A DNA stretch of 64,000 bases from Rhodobacter ferrooxidans. GTDB lineage: Bacteria > Pseudomonadota > Alphaproteobacteria > Rhodobacterales > Rhodobacteraceae. The notes below the pieces were generated by a model that did no database searches, was not told where the DNA came from, and saw nothing but the letters and a program-made list of their open reading frames with translations. Position 1 is the stretch's first letter, and each line of letters opens with the position of its first letter. This document shows, in pieces, positions 1 to 9,742 of the stretch. The position numbers and the translations under genes are program-made. The DNA lies in the NCBI RefSeq assembly GCF_000176015.1, contig NZ_ACYY01000002.1, positions 124,001 through 188,000 on the forward strand. The letters are read 5' to 3'.

Positions 1-801
1 CCCCGGCACCAGCCATTTCGGCGGATCGAACCGCGCCCCGGCGCCGGTCGGGGTGCCGCACAGGATCACGTCGCCCGGCACCAGCGTGGTGAAGGTCGAG
101 ACATAGGCCACGATCCGACGAAACGAAAACAGCATCCGCGCCGTGCGATCAGTCTGCCGCACCTCGCCATTCACCCGGGTTTCCAGTGCAATATCATCCA
201 GTTGTGCCGCATCCGCAAACGGCACCAGCCAGGGCCCCAGGCTGCCCGAGGCATCGAAATTCTTGCCCTGGGTCACGTTGAACTTGGCATGCCGCACCCA
301 GTCGCGCAGCGTGCCCTCGTTGGCCAGCGTCATCCCGGCGATGTGGTCATAGGCATCCGCCTCGGCAATCCGCCGCCCGGCCTTGCCGATCACCAAAGCA
401 ATCTCGCCCTCGTAATCCAGTTGCGCACTTTCCGGTGGCCGCAGCAGCGGCTGGCCATGGCCGACGAAGGACCGCGCAAACCGCACGAAAAGGCTGGGGT
501 TGGGCGGCGCCTCCTGCCCGTCCTTGTATTCGGCATTGCGGTCGGGAAAGTTCACGCCGACGCAGATGATCTTCTCGGGCGCCGCGATCGGAATCGCGTA
601 AGCCATGTCGCGGGCAGCAAAATCCGCCGCCATCTCCGCCGCCGCCGCCGCCTCCGCCATCCGCCCCAGTGCCCCACCAGCGATGACCTCGCGCAGCGAT
701 GGGAAGAGCGCGCCGTGCCGGGCGGATAGATCGACCACTCCCGCCGCGGTTTCCACCCCCCAGCCGGCCTTTCCGGCCCGCTGAAACGCCACAAAGGGCA
801 T
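1..801 (-). CDS. FAH-family hydrolase/isomerase (HpaG/HpcE-like), 3' end outside window
   Basis: Fumarylacetoacetate-hydrolase-fold protein of 267 visible residues, C-terminus cut by the window edge. It begins MPFVAFQRAG and shows the family signatures KIICVGVNF, LDYEGEIALVIG (metal-binding Glu pair) and GDVILCGTPTGAG. As last gene of the hpa operon (stop of hpaD is 1 base from its ATG) it most likely does the 2-hydroxyhepta-2,4-diene-1,7-dioate isomerase or 5-oxopent-3-ene-1,2,5-tricarboxylate decarboxylase step that follows HpaF. It is a single-domain FAH protein, unlike the tandem fusion in E. coli. The exact substrate is inferred from context only; a general acylpyruvase is the alternative. 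Confidence 0.85.
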   Translation of the reverse strand, partial: MPFVAFQRAGKAGWGVETAAGVVDLSARHGALFPSLREVIAGGALGRMAEAAAAAEMAADFAARDMAYAIPIAAPEKIICVGVNFPDRNAEYKDGQEAPPNPSLFVRFARSFVGHGQPLLRPPESAQLDYEGEIALVIGKAGRRIAEADAYDHIAGMTLANEGTLRDWVRHAKFNVTQGKNFDASGSLGPWLVPFADAAQLDDIALETRVNGEVRQTDRTARMLFSFRRIVAYVSTFTTLVPGDVILCGTPTGAGARFDPPKWLVPG

Positions 802-802
802 G

Positions 803-1642
803 TCAGACCGAGAAGGTGACATTGGTCTGCCCGGTGCCGGAACTGGGGAAATACGGCGTCTGCACCGTGGCTTGCCCCTTGTATCCCTCCCACCCCAGCG
901 CGCCGAACAGCAGCGCGGTATCGCCCATGCCACATTCGCCGCTGCAATGCCCGGCATAGTCGGGCAGCATGGCCAGAAACTCCGGCCAGCGCCCTTCGGC
1001 CCAAAGCTCCAGCACCCGCAGGTCGCTCTGGCGGTTGAACTCGCCGTTCAGGCTGTTGATCCCGGCCTCGGATTTGTCGTTCGGCCAGAACGCATGGCTC
1101 AGCGAGCCCGAGGCCAGCACCCCGACCCGCCGCCCCGAGGCCGCCACCGCCCGCGCCAGCGCCGCCCCGGCCGCCGCATGTTCGGCAATCGAGGCGAACT
1201 GGTTCACCGCCACCGGCACCACCCGCGCGTAAGCCCCCTGATTGATGAAATGCATCGGCAGCAACGTGCCGTATTCCATGCCCAGCCCCGGCGTTTCATG
1301 CGCCATCGCCTTCTGCCCCGATGCACGCACCTCGTCGGCGATCATCCGCGCCAACTCGCTGTCGCCGTCATAGCCATAGTCCATGTCGGCCAGCATGTGC
1401 GGCAATTCGTGGCTGGTGAATCGGCCCTGATGCTGGGGCCTTGCGTTCAGATGGAAGCCCTGATTGACGATCCAGTGGGTGTCGAACACCACAAAGGTTT
1501 CCACCCCGGCGGCGATGGCCTGTTCGCGGATACGGGCATAGCCGTCGATCGCCGGCTGGCGGATGCCACGGTATTTCTCCATGGTGTGCGACATCCAGAT
1601 GGTCGGCACATGCGTGACCTTGGCCGCCAGAACTATCCCCAT
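803..1642 (-). CDS. hpaD: 3,4-dihydroxyphenylacetate 2,3-dioxygenase
   Basis: Class III (LigB-type) extradiol dioxygenase of 279 residues that opens the ring of homoprotocatechuate to 5-carboxymethyl-2-hydroxymuconate semialdehyde using Fe(II) and O2. The N-terminal AAKVTHVPTIW carries the first metal histidine, FDTHWIVN the second histidine region, and ASGSLSHAFWPND a further conserved His. Length matches the HpaD family (about 280). It lies 30 bases downstream of hpaE and 1 base upstream of the FAH gene, in one minus-strand operon whose order follows the pathway chemistry. Start chosen at ATG 1642 (MGIVLAAKV), the usual N-terminus for the family. Confidence 0.93.
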   Translation of the reverse strand: MGIVLAAKVTHVPTIWMSHTMEKYRGIRQPAIDGYARIREQAIAAGVETFVVFDTHWIVNQGFHLNARPQHQGRFTSHELPHMLADMDYGYDGDSELARMIADEVRASGQKAMAHETPGLGMEYGTLLPMHFINQGAYARVVPVAVNQFASIAEHAAAGAALARAVAASGRRVGVLASGSLSHAFWPNDKSEAGINSLNGEFNRQSDLRVLELWAEGRWPEFLAMLPDYAGHCSGECGMGDTALLFGALGWEGYKGQATVQTPYFPSSGTGQTNVTFSV

Positions 1643-1672
1643 CTTCGCCTCCCCCGGGCCAACCGCCCGCTG

Positions 1673-3190
<1,518 letters not shown>

Positions 3191-3197
3191 GGACCCC

Positions 3198-3587
3198 TCA
3201 GGCATTGGCGGCACGCAGGCGCGGGTGGATGGCGTTTCGTTTCCAACTGTGGGCAGAGATTTCCTGCACCTCCAGCGACAGAGCGAAATGCGGCCGCGCC
3301 AGTTGCGGCGCAAAATGATCGGCGGCCACCGCCATCAGGCTTTCGCCCAGCGCGGTCAGTTGTGCCGCAGTGCGCCCCGCCCCCATCCGCAGCACCATGT
3401 CGGCAAAGCCGTTCTCCGCCAGCAGGTCGCCCACCGCATAGAACGGGCAGGGCAGCGCCCGCACCCTTATCGCGCCCGGCTCCACCAACCCGCTGGCCAG
3501 CAGTGCCGCATGTTGCCGGGCACACAGCGCCGCAAGGTCACTGTCAGCGCCCAGATTGGCGGAATATTCGATCGTCAGATGCGGCAT
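3198..3587 (-). CDS. hpaF: 5-carboxymethyl-2-hydroxymuconate delta-isomerase
   Basis: Small trimeric tautomerase-type isomerase of 129 residues (family length about 126). The mature N-terminal proline after Met, in MPHLTIEYS, is the catalytic base typical of this family, and ALPCPFYAVGD and FALSLEVQEIS are conserved blocks. It converts CHM to the 2-oxo-hept-3-ene-dioate form for the following FAH-family enzyme. First gene of the minus-strand hpa operon; ribosome site GGAG lies 6 bases before ATG 3587, and an operator-like palindrome lies 13-24 bases upstream. Confidence 0.9.
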   Translation of the reverse strand: MPHLTIEYSANLGADSDLAALCARQHAALLASGLVEPGAIRVRALPCPFYAVGDLLAENGFADMVLRMGAGRTAAQLTALGESLMAVAADHFAPQLARPHFALSLEVQEISAHSWKRNAIHPRLRAANA

Positions 3588-3599
3588 GGCGGCTCCAAT

Positions 3600-3615
3600 C
3601 CTGTTAACAGGTTAA
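3600..3615. promoter_or_regulatory. palindromic operator candidate between hpaF and hpaR
   Basis: A perfect 12-base palindrome CCTGTTAACAGG (3600-3611) overlaps a second inverted repeat TTAAC-AG-GTTAA (3604-3615). It is 13 bases upstream of the hpaF start and about 45 bases upstream of the hpaR -35 hexamer. MarR-family repressors usually bind such short palindromes in the divergent promoter, so this is the best HpaR site candidate. Binding itself is inference. Confidence 0.55.
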
Positions 3616-3659
3616 GTAAATCCGGACGCGCCGTCAATGACGATGTTTGCGCGAACATC

Positions 3660-3689
3660 TTGCCAGTGCATCGTGTAACTGCCTATGCT
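3660..3689 (+). promoter_or_regulatory. hpaR promoter (predicts leaderless start)
   Basis: TTGCCA (3660-3665), an 18-base spacer and TATGCT (3684-3689). Transcription should begin 6-7 bases after the -10, that is at the A of the hpaR ATG (3696), and there is no good ribosome site upstream. This fits a leaderless mRNA. Confidence 0.5.
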
Positions 3690-3695
3690 GGCAGG

Positions 3696-4166
3696 ATGAA
3701 ACACGATCTGACCCCCGAAGGCGACACCATCCTGACCCGCGACACCCGGGCCTCTCTGCCGATGTCGCTGCTGCGCGCGCGGGAAGCGGTGATGGCGCGA
3801 TTCCGGCCGATTCTAGCAGCGGAGGACATCAACGAACAACAGTGGCGGGTGATCCGGGTGCTGGCCGAGGCCGGGCGGCTGGATGCGTCGGAAGTCGCGG
3901 CGCGGGCCAATATCCTGGCGCCTTCGCTGACCCGGATGATCCGGGCGATGAGCGACCGCGGCCTGATCATCAAGACCGGCGACGCAGGCGACCGCCGCCG
4001 CGTGCTTCTGGAAATCGCGCCGAAGGGCGAGGCGCTGATCCGCGCGGTATCACCGCACAGCCTGCGCGCCTATGCCGAGCTTGAGGCGCAATTCGGCCCC
4101 GAACGGATCGACGCGCTGCTGGCGCTGTTGAACGATCTGGCGGCGCTGTCAGAGGACCGGACCTAA
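3696..4166 (+). CDS. hpaR: MarR-family repressor of the hpa operon
   Basis: Winged-helix MarR regulator of 156 residues, divergent from hpaF. LDASEVAARANILAPSLTRMIRAM is the recognition helix region, followed by the wing GDAGDRRRVLLEIAPKGEAL, which matches the HpaR (homoprotocatechuate degradative operon regulator) family. Expected to repress the hpa genes until bound by 4-hydroxyphenylacetate or homoprotocatechuate. ATG 3696 is the first Met of the family-like region (MKHDLTPEGDT); it sits at the expected transcription start of the promoter at 3660-3689. The identity of the ligand is from family knowledge and context. Confidence 0.85.
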   Translation: MKHDLTPEGDTILTRDTRASLPMSLLRAREAVMARFRPILAAEDINEQQWRVIRVLAEAGRLDASEVAARANILAPSLTRMIRAMSDRGLIIKTGDAGDRRRVLLEIAPKGEALIRAVSPHSLRAYAELEAQFGPERIDALLALLNDLAALSEDRT

Positions 4167-4214
4167 GCGCCGATCCCGATATGGTGAGGCCGACGCCGTG
4201 CTTGCCACTATCCC

Positions 4215-4243
4215 TTGACGCTGCCCATGCATGTCCTTAGGTT
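4215..4243 (+). promoter_or_regulatory. trxA promoter candidate
   Basis: TTGACG (4215-4220), 17-base spacer, TAGGTT (4238-4243), 33 bases before the trxA start codon. A plausible housekeeping sigma-70 promoter. Confidence 0.45.
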
Positions 4244-4276
4244 CGACAGGCCCCCATTCCTGTCAGGAGAGTCCTC

Positions 4277-4597
4277 ATGACCACCGTTGCCGTCACCGAT
4301 GCCACCTTCGACGCCGAAGTGCGCAAATCCGCTCTGCCCGTGGTGGTGGATTTCTGGGCCGAGTGGTGTGGCCCCTGCCGCCAGATCGGTCCGGCGCTGG
4401 AGGAACTGGCGGCGCAATACGCCGGTCGCGTCAAGATCGTGAAGGTCAACGTCGATGAAAACCCCGAAAGCCCGGCGCTGTTGGGCGTGCGCGGTATCCC
4501 GGCGCTGTTCCTGTTCAAGGACGGTCAGGTGGTGTCGAACAAGATCGGTGCCGCGCCGAAGGCTGCACTGGAAACCTGGATCAAGACCGCGATCTGA
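4277..4597 (+). CDS. trxA: thioredoxin
   Basis: Classical 106-residue thioredoxin, the general cytoplasmic disulfide reductant. The active site WCGPC lies at residues 32-36 in [18 protein letters not shown], followed by the cis-Pro loop RGIPALFLF and a C-terminal helix. Length and sequence are typical of TrxA. Ribosome site AGGAGAG is 6 bases before ATG 4277. It stands alone, with the convergent cysQ-type gene ending at 4651. A second thioredoxin-domain protein (26194-27105) carries a TPR tail and has a different role. Confidence 0.95.
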   Translation: MTTVAVTDATFDAEVRKSALPVVVDFWAEWCGPCRQIGPALEELAAQYAGRVKIVKVNVDENPESPALLGVRGIPALFLFKDGQVVSNKIGAAPKAALETWIKTAI

Positions 4598-4650
4598 TCG
4601 GGCCATCAGCGGATTTCAAAGGGGCTGCCTGCGGGCGGCCCCTTGGCGTT

Positions 4651-5436
4651 TCAGCCCTGTGCCAGCGGTTGCAGCCGCGCCAGCAGCGCCGCGTGCAGCC
4701 CCGGCGCTGCCGCCAGAACCCCCGGCGACTGCGGGGGTGCGGCGTTGAAGCGCAGCACGCCGCCATGCCGGTCGGTGACCCTGGCCCCCGCCCGTGCCGC
4801 GATCAGCCCGCCAGCGGCAATATCCCATTCCCAGGTGTCGCGCAGCGCCAGCATGCCGTCGTGCCGCCCCTCGGCCACCAGGCACAGCCGGTAGGCCAGC
4901 GAGGTGCGGAAGCTGCGTTTCAGATCGGGCACACCGCCCGGCCAGTGCTGCGGTGCCAGTTGCGGATGGCTGGTCAGCAACGTCGCCCCTTCGATGCCCG
5001 CACGGTCGCTGGCGTGGATCGGCGCGCCATTCTTCAGCGCCGGGCCCTGCGCCGTGGCCGAATACAGCCGGTCCAGCGCCGGCAGATACACCACCCCCGC
5101 CAGCACCCGCCCGCCTTCGGCCACCGCCAGCGACAGCGCAAAGGTATCCTCGCCGTTGATGAAGGCGCGGGTGCCGTCGATCGGGTCGATGATGAACACC
5201 CTCTCGGCATCCAGCCGCGCCGGGTTGTCGGCGTCTTCCTCGGACAGCCAGCCATAGTCGGGGCGGGCGCCCAGCAGCAGGTCGGACAGCAGCGCATTTA
5301 CCGCCAGATCCGCCTCGGTCACCGGGCTTTGGTCGGCCTTGATGAACACCTGCGGGTCGCGCTTCCAGAACCGCAGCGCAATCTCGCCCGCCGCCCGCGC
5401 GGCATCGGTCAACAGCTGCAGATCAGGTTCCGGCAA
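4651..5436 (-). CDS. cysQ: 3'(2'),5'-bisphosphate nucleotidase / inositol-monophosphatase family
   Basis: Mg-dependent phosphatase of 261 residues. Metal-binding signatures are visible: SPVTEADLAVN, WLSEEDADN, the hallmark DPIDGTRAFINGEDTFALSL and the C-terminal WEWDIAAGGLIAARAG. CysQ enzymes remove PAP from sulfate assimilation, and this subgroup in Rhodobacteraceae is usually so named. Histidinol-phosphatase or inositol monophosphatase activity cannot be excluded from sequence. Its start overlaps the last 14 bases of the pmbA/tldE gene, so the two are co-transcribed and probably translationally coupled. Confidence 0.82.
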   Translation of the reverse strand: MPEPDLQLLTDAARAAGEIALRFWKRDPQVFIKADQSPVTEADLAVNALLSDLLLGARPDYGWLSEEDADNPARLDAERVFIIDPIDGTRAFINGEDTFALSLAVAEGGRVLAGVVYLPALDRLYSATAQGPALKNGAPIHASDRAGIEGATLLTSHPQLAPQHWPGGVPDLKRSFRTSLAYRLCLVAEGRHDGMLALRDTWEWDIAAGGLIAARAGARVTDRHGGVLRFNAAPPQSPGVLAAAPGLHAALLARLQPLAQG

Positions 5437-6766
5437 GCGTCATCCCTTCCAGCAGCAGGCTTGGCACCCGGGTGGACAGATGCGCCCGCGCGTCATTGGC
5501 GGGGATGATCCGCAACAGCATGTCGCGCAGGTTGCCCGCGATGGTACATTCGTTGACCGGATGGCTGATCTGGCCGTTTTCCACCCAGAATCCCGCGGCA
5601 CCCCGCGAATAATCCCCCGTGGTGCCGTTGATGGCCGAGCCGATCAGCGAGGTCACCAGCAGCCCGGTGCCCATCTGGCCGATCAGATCGGCGCGGCTGA
5701 AGCTGCCCGGCGTCAGGTCGATGTTCGAGGTCGAAGGTGTCGGCGGCGAGGCGGTGCCGCGCGAGGCGTTGGCGGTGCTGGCCATGCCCAGCTTGCGCGC
5801 GGTGGCCAGGTCCAGCGTCCAGCCGGTCAGGATGCCGTCCTGCACGATGGCGCGGCGGGCAGTCGGCAGCCCCTCGCCGTCGAACGGCCGCGAACCCGAG
5901 ATGCGCCGCCGCATCGGGTCTTCGATCACCGAAAGCCCGGATGGCAGCACCTGCTGGCCCAGCGCGTCGCGCAGCCAACTGGCGCCACGGGCGATTGCCG
6001 CGCCATTCACCGCCGACAGCAGATGCCCGATCAGCGAACTGGCGATGCGTTCGTCAAACAGCACCGGATAGCTGCCGGTGGCGGGCTTTCTGCCGCCCAG
6101 CCGCGCCAGCGCGCGTTCGGCAGCCAGGGTGCCGACATCGGTGGCCGAGGGCAGATCGGTCTGGAAAATCCGCGCCTCGCCGGCATGGTCCCGCTCCATC
6201 CCGTCGGCATTGGCGCAGAAGGCCACGGCGGAGACCGAGCGGGAACTGCGCGCATAGCCGCCGGAAAAGCCGTTGCTGGCGGCCAGATGCATGCGGCGGG
6301 TGGAATAACTGCCCGAGGCTTCGACCTGGGTGATGCCAGCCTGCGCCAATGCCGCGGCTTCGGCGGCGCGGGCGTCGGCTTCCAGCGCGGCAGCGGCGGG
6401 CTCTCCGGTCGGGTCGCACAATTCCAGCGCCGCGATGTCCCAGCCGTGGGCCAGTTGCCCAGCTTCGGCCAGCCCGACGCTGGGATCGACCGGCGCCTCG
6501 CGCGCCATCGCCACGGCGCGCTGCGCCATATCCTCCAAGGTGCGGGCCGAGGTGTCGGACACCGAAACGCAGGCCTGCCGCCCGCCGATCAGCACCCGCA
6601 GGCCAAGCTCCAGCTCCTCGGAACGTTCCACCTGCTCCAGCTTGCCGGCGCGGATATCGACCGACACCGCTGCCCCCTGCACCGCCAGCGCGTCGGCACT
6701 TTCAGCCCCGGCGCGGCGGGCGGCGTCCAGCAAGGCCGCGGTCAGCGATTGCAATCTGTCGGTCAT
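5423..6766 (-). CDS. pmbA: metalloprotease PmbA/TldE
   Basis: TldE/PmbA-family protein of 447 residues, the partner subunit of TldD in a cytoplasmic peptidase that matures or degrades small peptides (microcin B17, CcdA in E. coli). The conserved C-terminal block GTTGDYSRGAAGFWVENG and HPVNECTIAGNLRDML is present. The frame is open to 6817, but ATG 6766 (MTDRLQSL) fits the family. No tldD is in the window, which is usual since the genes are often unlinked. Sits 60 bases downstream of the GAF gene in the same direction. Confidence 0.92.
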   Translation of the reverse strand: MTDRLQSLTAALLDAARRAGAESADALAVQGAAVSVDIRAGKLEQVERSEELELGLRVLIGGRQACVSVSDTSARTLEDMAQRAVAMAREAPVDPSVGLAEAGQLAHGWDIAALELCDPTGEPAAAALEADARAAEAAALAQAGITQVEASGSYSTRRMHLAASNGFSGGYARSSRSVSAVAFCANADGMERDHAGEARIFQTDLPSATDVGTLAAERALARLGGRKPATGSYPVLFDERIASSLIGHLLSAVNGAAIARGASWLRDALGQQVLPSGLSVIEDPMRRRISGSRPFDGEGLPTARRAIVQDGILTGWTLDLATARKLGMASTANASRGTASPPTPSTSNIDLTPGSFSRADLIGQMGTGLLVTSLIGSAINGTTGDYSRGAAGFWVENGQISHPVNECTIAGNLRDMLLRIIPANDARAHLSTRVPSLLLEGMTLAGT

Positions 6767-6826
6767 GGTGCCCTCTGCTTTCACTTGCCACCTAGTGTGG
6801 CCGGGCGCGTTGCGCAAGCGGGCGCG

Positions 6827-7279
6827 TCATGCCATCGGCACCGCGCGCATCGCCGTCACCAGACGGCCCTGCCATGCGGCCATCAGGCGTTGCAGAACCG
6901 CCAGCCGATCCGGCGTGAAATGGCCTTCGACATCCAGCAGGTTCACCGTGCCCAACACGACGCCACCAAGGGTCACCGGCACGTTGACCGCCGATTGGCA
7001 ACCCAGCGCATTGATCAGCGCATGGTCTGGGAACACGTCGGCAAATTCGGCGGTGGTGTTGGCCACGAACATCCGGCCTTCGCCCAGCACCTGCGCGCTC
7101 CAGCGGTCGGTTTGCAGCGGCTTGGTGCCCGATACCGGATAGTCCTCGGGGTGCGAGCTGTAGGCCCGCCGCACCACGCCCGCCGCCGCATCCTGCACGG
7201 TGACGGTGAAAAGCTGCACGCCAATGGCGCAATCGGCGGCGGTGTGCAGGGCGGCAAAGGTCTGGTCGGGAAGGGTCAT
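6827..7279 (-). CDS. GAF-domain protein
   Basis: Stand-alone GAF domain of 150 residues (CAIGVQLFTVTVQD near residue 20, then LGCQSAVNVPVTLGGVVLGTVNLLD around 90-115). GAF domains bind small ligands or cyclic nucleotides, or act as redox sensors; there is no output domain. ATG 7279 is preceded by GAGGA; a TTG seven codons earlier (7297) is possible but lacks a ribosome site. A rho-independent terminator (7299-7331) separates it from the upstream DUF2125 gene, leaving only about 20 bases for its leader, so it may depend on read-through. Function unknown. Confidence 0.8.
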   Translation of the reverse strand: MTLPDQTFAALHTAADCAIGVQLFTVTVQDAAAGVVRRAYSSHPEDYPVSGTKPLQTDRWSAQVLGEGRMFVANTTAEFADVFPDHALINALGCQSAVNVPVTLGGVVLGTVNLLDVEGHFTPDRLAVLQRLMAAWQGRLVTAMRAVPMA

Positions 7280-7298
7280 CGCATCCTCAAGGAGCAAG

Positions 7299-7331
7299 AA
7301 AAAAGGCCGCCCGGCAATGCACCAGGCGGCC
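7299..7331 (-). terminator. rho-independent terminator of the DUF2125 gene
   Basis: Perfect 7-base stem GGCCGCC (7305-7311) / GGCGGCC (7325-7331) followed on the minus strand by six T residues (7299-7304), 21 bases after the DUF2125 stop codon. Confidence 0.85.
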
Positions 7332-7351
7332 GAATTGCTGGCAAAAGCCGC

Positions 7352-8869
7352 TTATTGCAGCTGCATGCCGTTGGCGAAGAAGCCCTTGTCCTTGAACTCC
7401 AGCGTCGAGGTCATGGTGTCGGCCTCGCCTTCCACCACTTTGGCGAACATGCCAAGCATCATGTGGAAGCCCATCACCTGATCTTCCGGCATCAGGCCCA
7501 TCGACACCAGCTTGTCCATCAGCCCGTTGGCACCCACCACCTTCAGATCAACCTTGCCGGTTGGCGCGGGCATACCGTTGAAGGTGGTCATGTCGGTGTT
7601 GTCGAAGGTCAGCGCACCATTGCCGGTCGCCTCGGCCCCGGCGAACTTCACGCGCAGCTCGGTCACGTCCAGCGAGTGCAACTCGCCCGGTGCCGCGCCG
7701 CCCAGTGCCGCCATCGCCGCCTGATCCAGCAGATCGACGCTCAGCTTTGCCGTGCCCTTGGCGTCCAGGATCACCGTCACCGGATCGCGTGGCAGGGTCT
7801 TGGTCGGGTCTGCCATCGCCCAGATCTCGTCGGACACCGTCAGATCGACGATCTTGGTCAGCATGGCAAACGGCGTCGGCGCGTCGGATTTCGACACCGG
7901 GATCACGAAGTTGAAAGCGCTTTCAGCGAATTTCACCGCGACTTCCGGGAAAGGAATGGTGGACCCCGTTACGGTGATCGCCACCGCCTTGTTGCCAAAG
8001 CCATAAGCCATGCGGCCTTGGTCGATGGCCACATCGACATTGCCGCCGTCAACTGTGCCCTTGCTGGCACCGCTTTGTTCGGCATCGGCAAAATCGAAGC
8101 TGTAATCGACCTTGCCATAAGTCAGGGTGGAATCGGTGGTGAACCCGGCTTTCAGCGCCGCATTCATGTCGGCCATATCGACGCCGCCGATCAGGTTGGC
8201 CGCTGATTTGCCGGCGATATCGGCGATGTTGGCGGTGAAATTGACCTTGCTGCTGGTCTCCGGGTCATTGACCACGACATTGATCGCAACGGATGCCGCG
8301 GTGCCCTCGGTCGCCAGCGCCTTGTCGGTGGTGCCGGTGGAGGTATAGCTGCCCTTGGCACCGGTGACGGCCATCTTGGCAGTCAGGTCAAGCTTTTCGG
8401 CCTTCACCCCCTGCAGATGCGTCACTTCCATCGCCATCGTCGGCACGTCATAGGCATAGCTGGTCGCATCTGCCGCCCCCGAAGCGGTGATCACCATGTC
8501 GGTCTGGGTGACGGTCAACTCGATCTCGGTCGGCGCGGTTTCGCCTTCGCCCGGTGGCACCGTCAGGTTGACCGGAAACTCCTCAGGCATGAAAATCTCG
8601 ACGCTGCCATCGCCGGTGTCGGTGAACTGCACTTCGTCCATCGACACCACGGCCTTGGAGCCATCGCTTTCCGAGGTGATGGTGACGCCGCTGACCACCA
8701 GCGTATCGCCTTCACGGGCTTCGCTTTCGGCGGCAACGGTCTGCCCGGCGGTGGTCAGGGTTTCCTGCCAGCTTTTCCAGACGTCTTCGGGCGTTACCGC
8801 TGCAAATGCCATATTGCCCGAAACCAGGGCCAACAGGGCTGTCGAGCCCATGAAATTCCACCTGTTCAT
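7352..8869 (-). CDS. DUF2125 envelope protein
   Basis: 505-residue exported protein of the DUF2125 family, common in Rhodobacterales and of unknown function. Residues 1-24 form a signal peptide with a hydrophobic core (STALLALVSGNMAFA) and AFA cleavage site. The rest is rich in beta-strand-like alternating segments, Thr/Asp/Gly rich and acidic, with almost no cysteine, as expected for a periplasmic beta protein. AGGAAAGG lies 8 bases before ATG 8869. Monocistronic: a strong terminator follows, and the divergent SDR gene starts 126 bases upstream. Intermembrane lipid-handling is a possible role by fold-type analogy, but I have no direct evidence. Confidence 0.88.
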   Translation of the reverse strand: MNRWNFMGSTALLALVSGNMAFAAVTPEDVWKSWQETLTTAGQTVAAESEAREGDTLVVSGVTITSESDGSKAVVSMDEVQFTDTGDGSVEIFMPEEFPVNLTVPPGEGETAPTEIELTVTQTDMVITASGAADATSYAYDVPTMAMEVTHLQGVKAEKLDLTAKMAVTGAKGSYTSTGTTDKALATEGTAASVAINVVVNDPETSSKVNFTANIADIAGKSAANLIGGVDMADMNAALKAGFTTDSTLTYGKVDYSFDFADAEQSGASKGTVDGGNVDVAIDQGRMAYGFGNKAVAITVTGSTIPFPEVAVKFAESAFNFVIPVSKSDAPTPFAMLTKIVDLTVSDEIWAMADPTKTLPRDPVTVILDAKGTAKLSVDLLDQAAMAALGGAAPGELHSLDVTELRVKFAGAEATGNGALTFDNTDMTTFNGMPAPTGKVDLKVVGANGLMDKLVSMGLMPEDQVMGFHMMLGMFAKVVEGEADTMTSTLEFKDKGFFANGMQLQ

Positions 8870-8995
8870 AACGAAACCTTTCCTCTGGAAAATGATGCGG
8901 CAGCATCTATCGACGACAAAGACGGGTCAAGGGATTCCATCGTGTCGGCGGATCACGTAACAATGATTGTCGCGGGTTGGAAGATGGAGACGAAA

Positions 8996-9742
8996 ATGCA
9001 AGGTAAAGTCGTGGCGATCACCGGTGCCAGCCGCGGAATTGGCGCGGCGGCGGCACAGGTTTTCGTGCAGGCCGGGGCCAAGGTGGCGCTGCTGGCGCGG
9101 TCCACCGCCGAAATTGACACGCTGGCGTCGCGGCTGGGCAAGAACGCGCTGGCGCTGCAGTGCGACGTGGCCGACTGGGCTTCGGTCAAGGCGGCGATGG
9201 CGGGGGTGGTGGCGCGGTTCGGGCGGCTGGACGTGCTGATCAACAACGCAGGCGTGATCGAGCCGATTTCGCGGATCAGCAGCGCCGATCCGGTGGCGTG
9301 GCGGCGGGCAATCGACATCAACCTCACCGGCGTGTTTCACGGCATGCGCGCCGCCATTCCGCAGATGCGGGCGCAGGGCGGTGGCAGCATCCTGACGGTA
9401 TCCTCGGGGGCGGCGGCGACGCCGCTGGAAGGCTGGAGCGCCTATTGCGCCAGCAAGGCCGGGGCGGCGATGCTGACCCGGGCGGCACATCTGGAGGAAA
9501 GCGGTTTCGGGCTGCGGGTGATGGGGCTGTCGCCCGGCACTGTGGCCACCGAGATGCAGGTGAAGATCCGCGCCAGCCGGGTGAACCCGGTGGCCTTCCT
9601 TGATCCCTCGGTGCACATCCCCGCCGACTGGGCGGCGCGGGCGCTGCTGTGGATGTGCGGGCCTGCGGCGGACGAGTTTCTGGGCAAGGAGATCAGCCTG
9701 CGCGACGAGGCGATCCGCCGCCGCATCGGGTTGGTTGCATGA
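8996..9742 (+). CDS. short-chain dehydrogenase/reductase
   Basis: Classical SDR of 248 residues. Cofactor motif TGASRGIGA (about residues 9-17), NNAG and the catalytic Ser and Tyr-x3-Lys in VSSGAAATPLEGWSAYCASK are intact, so it should be an active NAD(P)-dependent oxidoreductase. ATG 8996 has ATGGAGA 6 bases upstream; ATG 8984 in frame is an alternative. It overlaps the downstream crotonase-like gene by 4 bases (ATGA), so the two are translationally coupled and probably act on a shared acyl or alcohol substrate. Substrate cannot be assigned. Confidence 0.9.
   Translation: MQGKVVAITGASRGIGAAAAQVFVQAGAKVALLARSTAEIDTLASRLGKNALALQCDVADWASVKAAMAGVVARFGRLDVLINNAGVIEPISRISSADPVAWRRAIDINLTGVFHGMRAAIPQMRAQGGGSILTVSSGAAATPLEGWSAYCASKAGAAMLTRAAHLEESGFGLRVMGLSPGTVATEMQVKIRASRVNPVAFLDPSVHIPADWAARALLWMCGPAADEFLGKEISLRDEAIRRRIGLVA

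Noticed and set aside
5339-8206. Long plus-strand open frame antisense to pmbA/tldE, the GAF gene and the DUF2125 gene
   Set aside because: Same reasons; it ignores the terminator at 7299-7331 and has no family resemblance.
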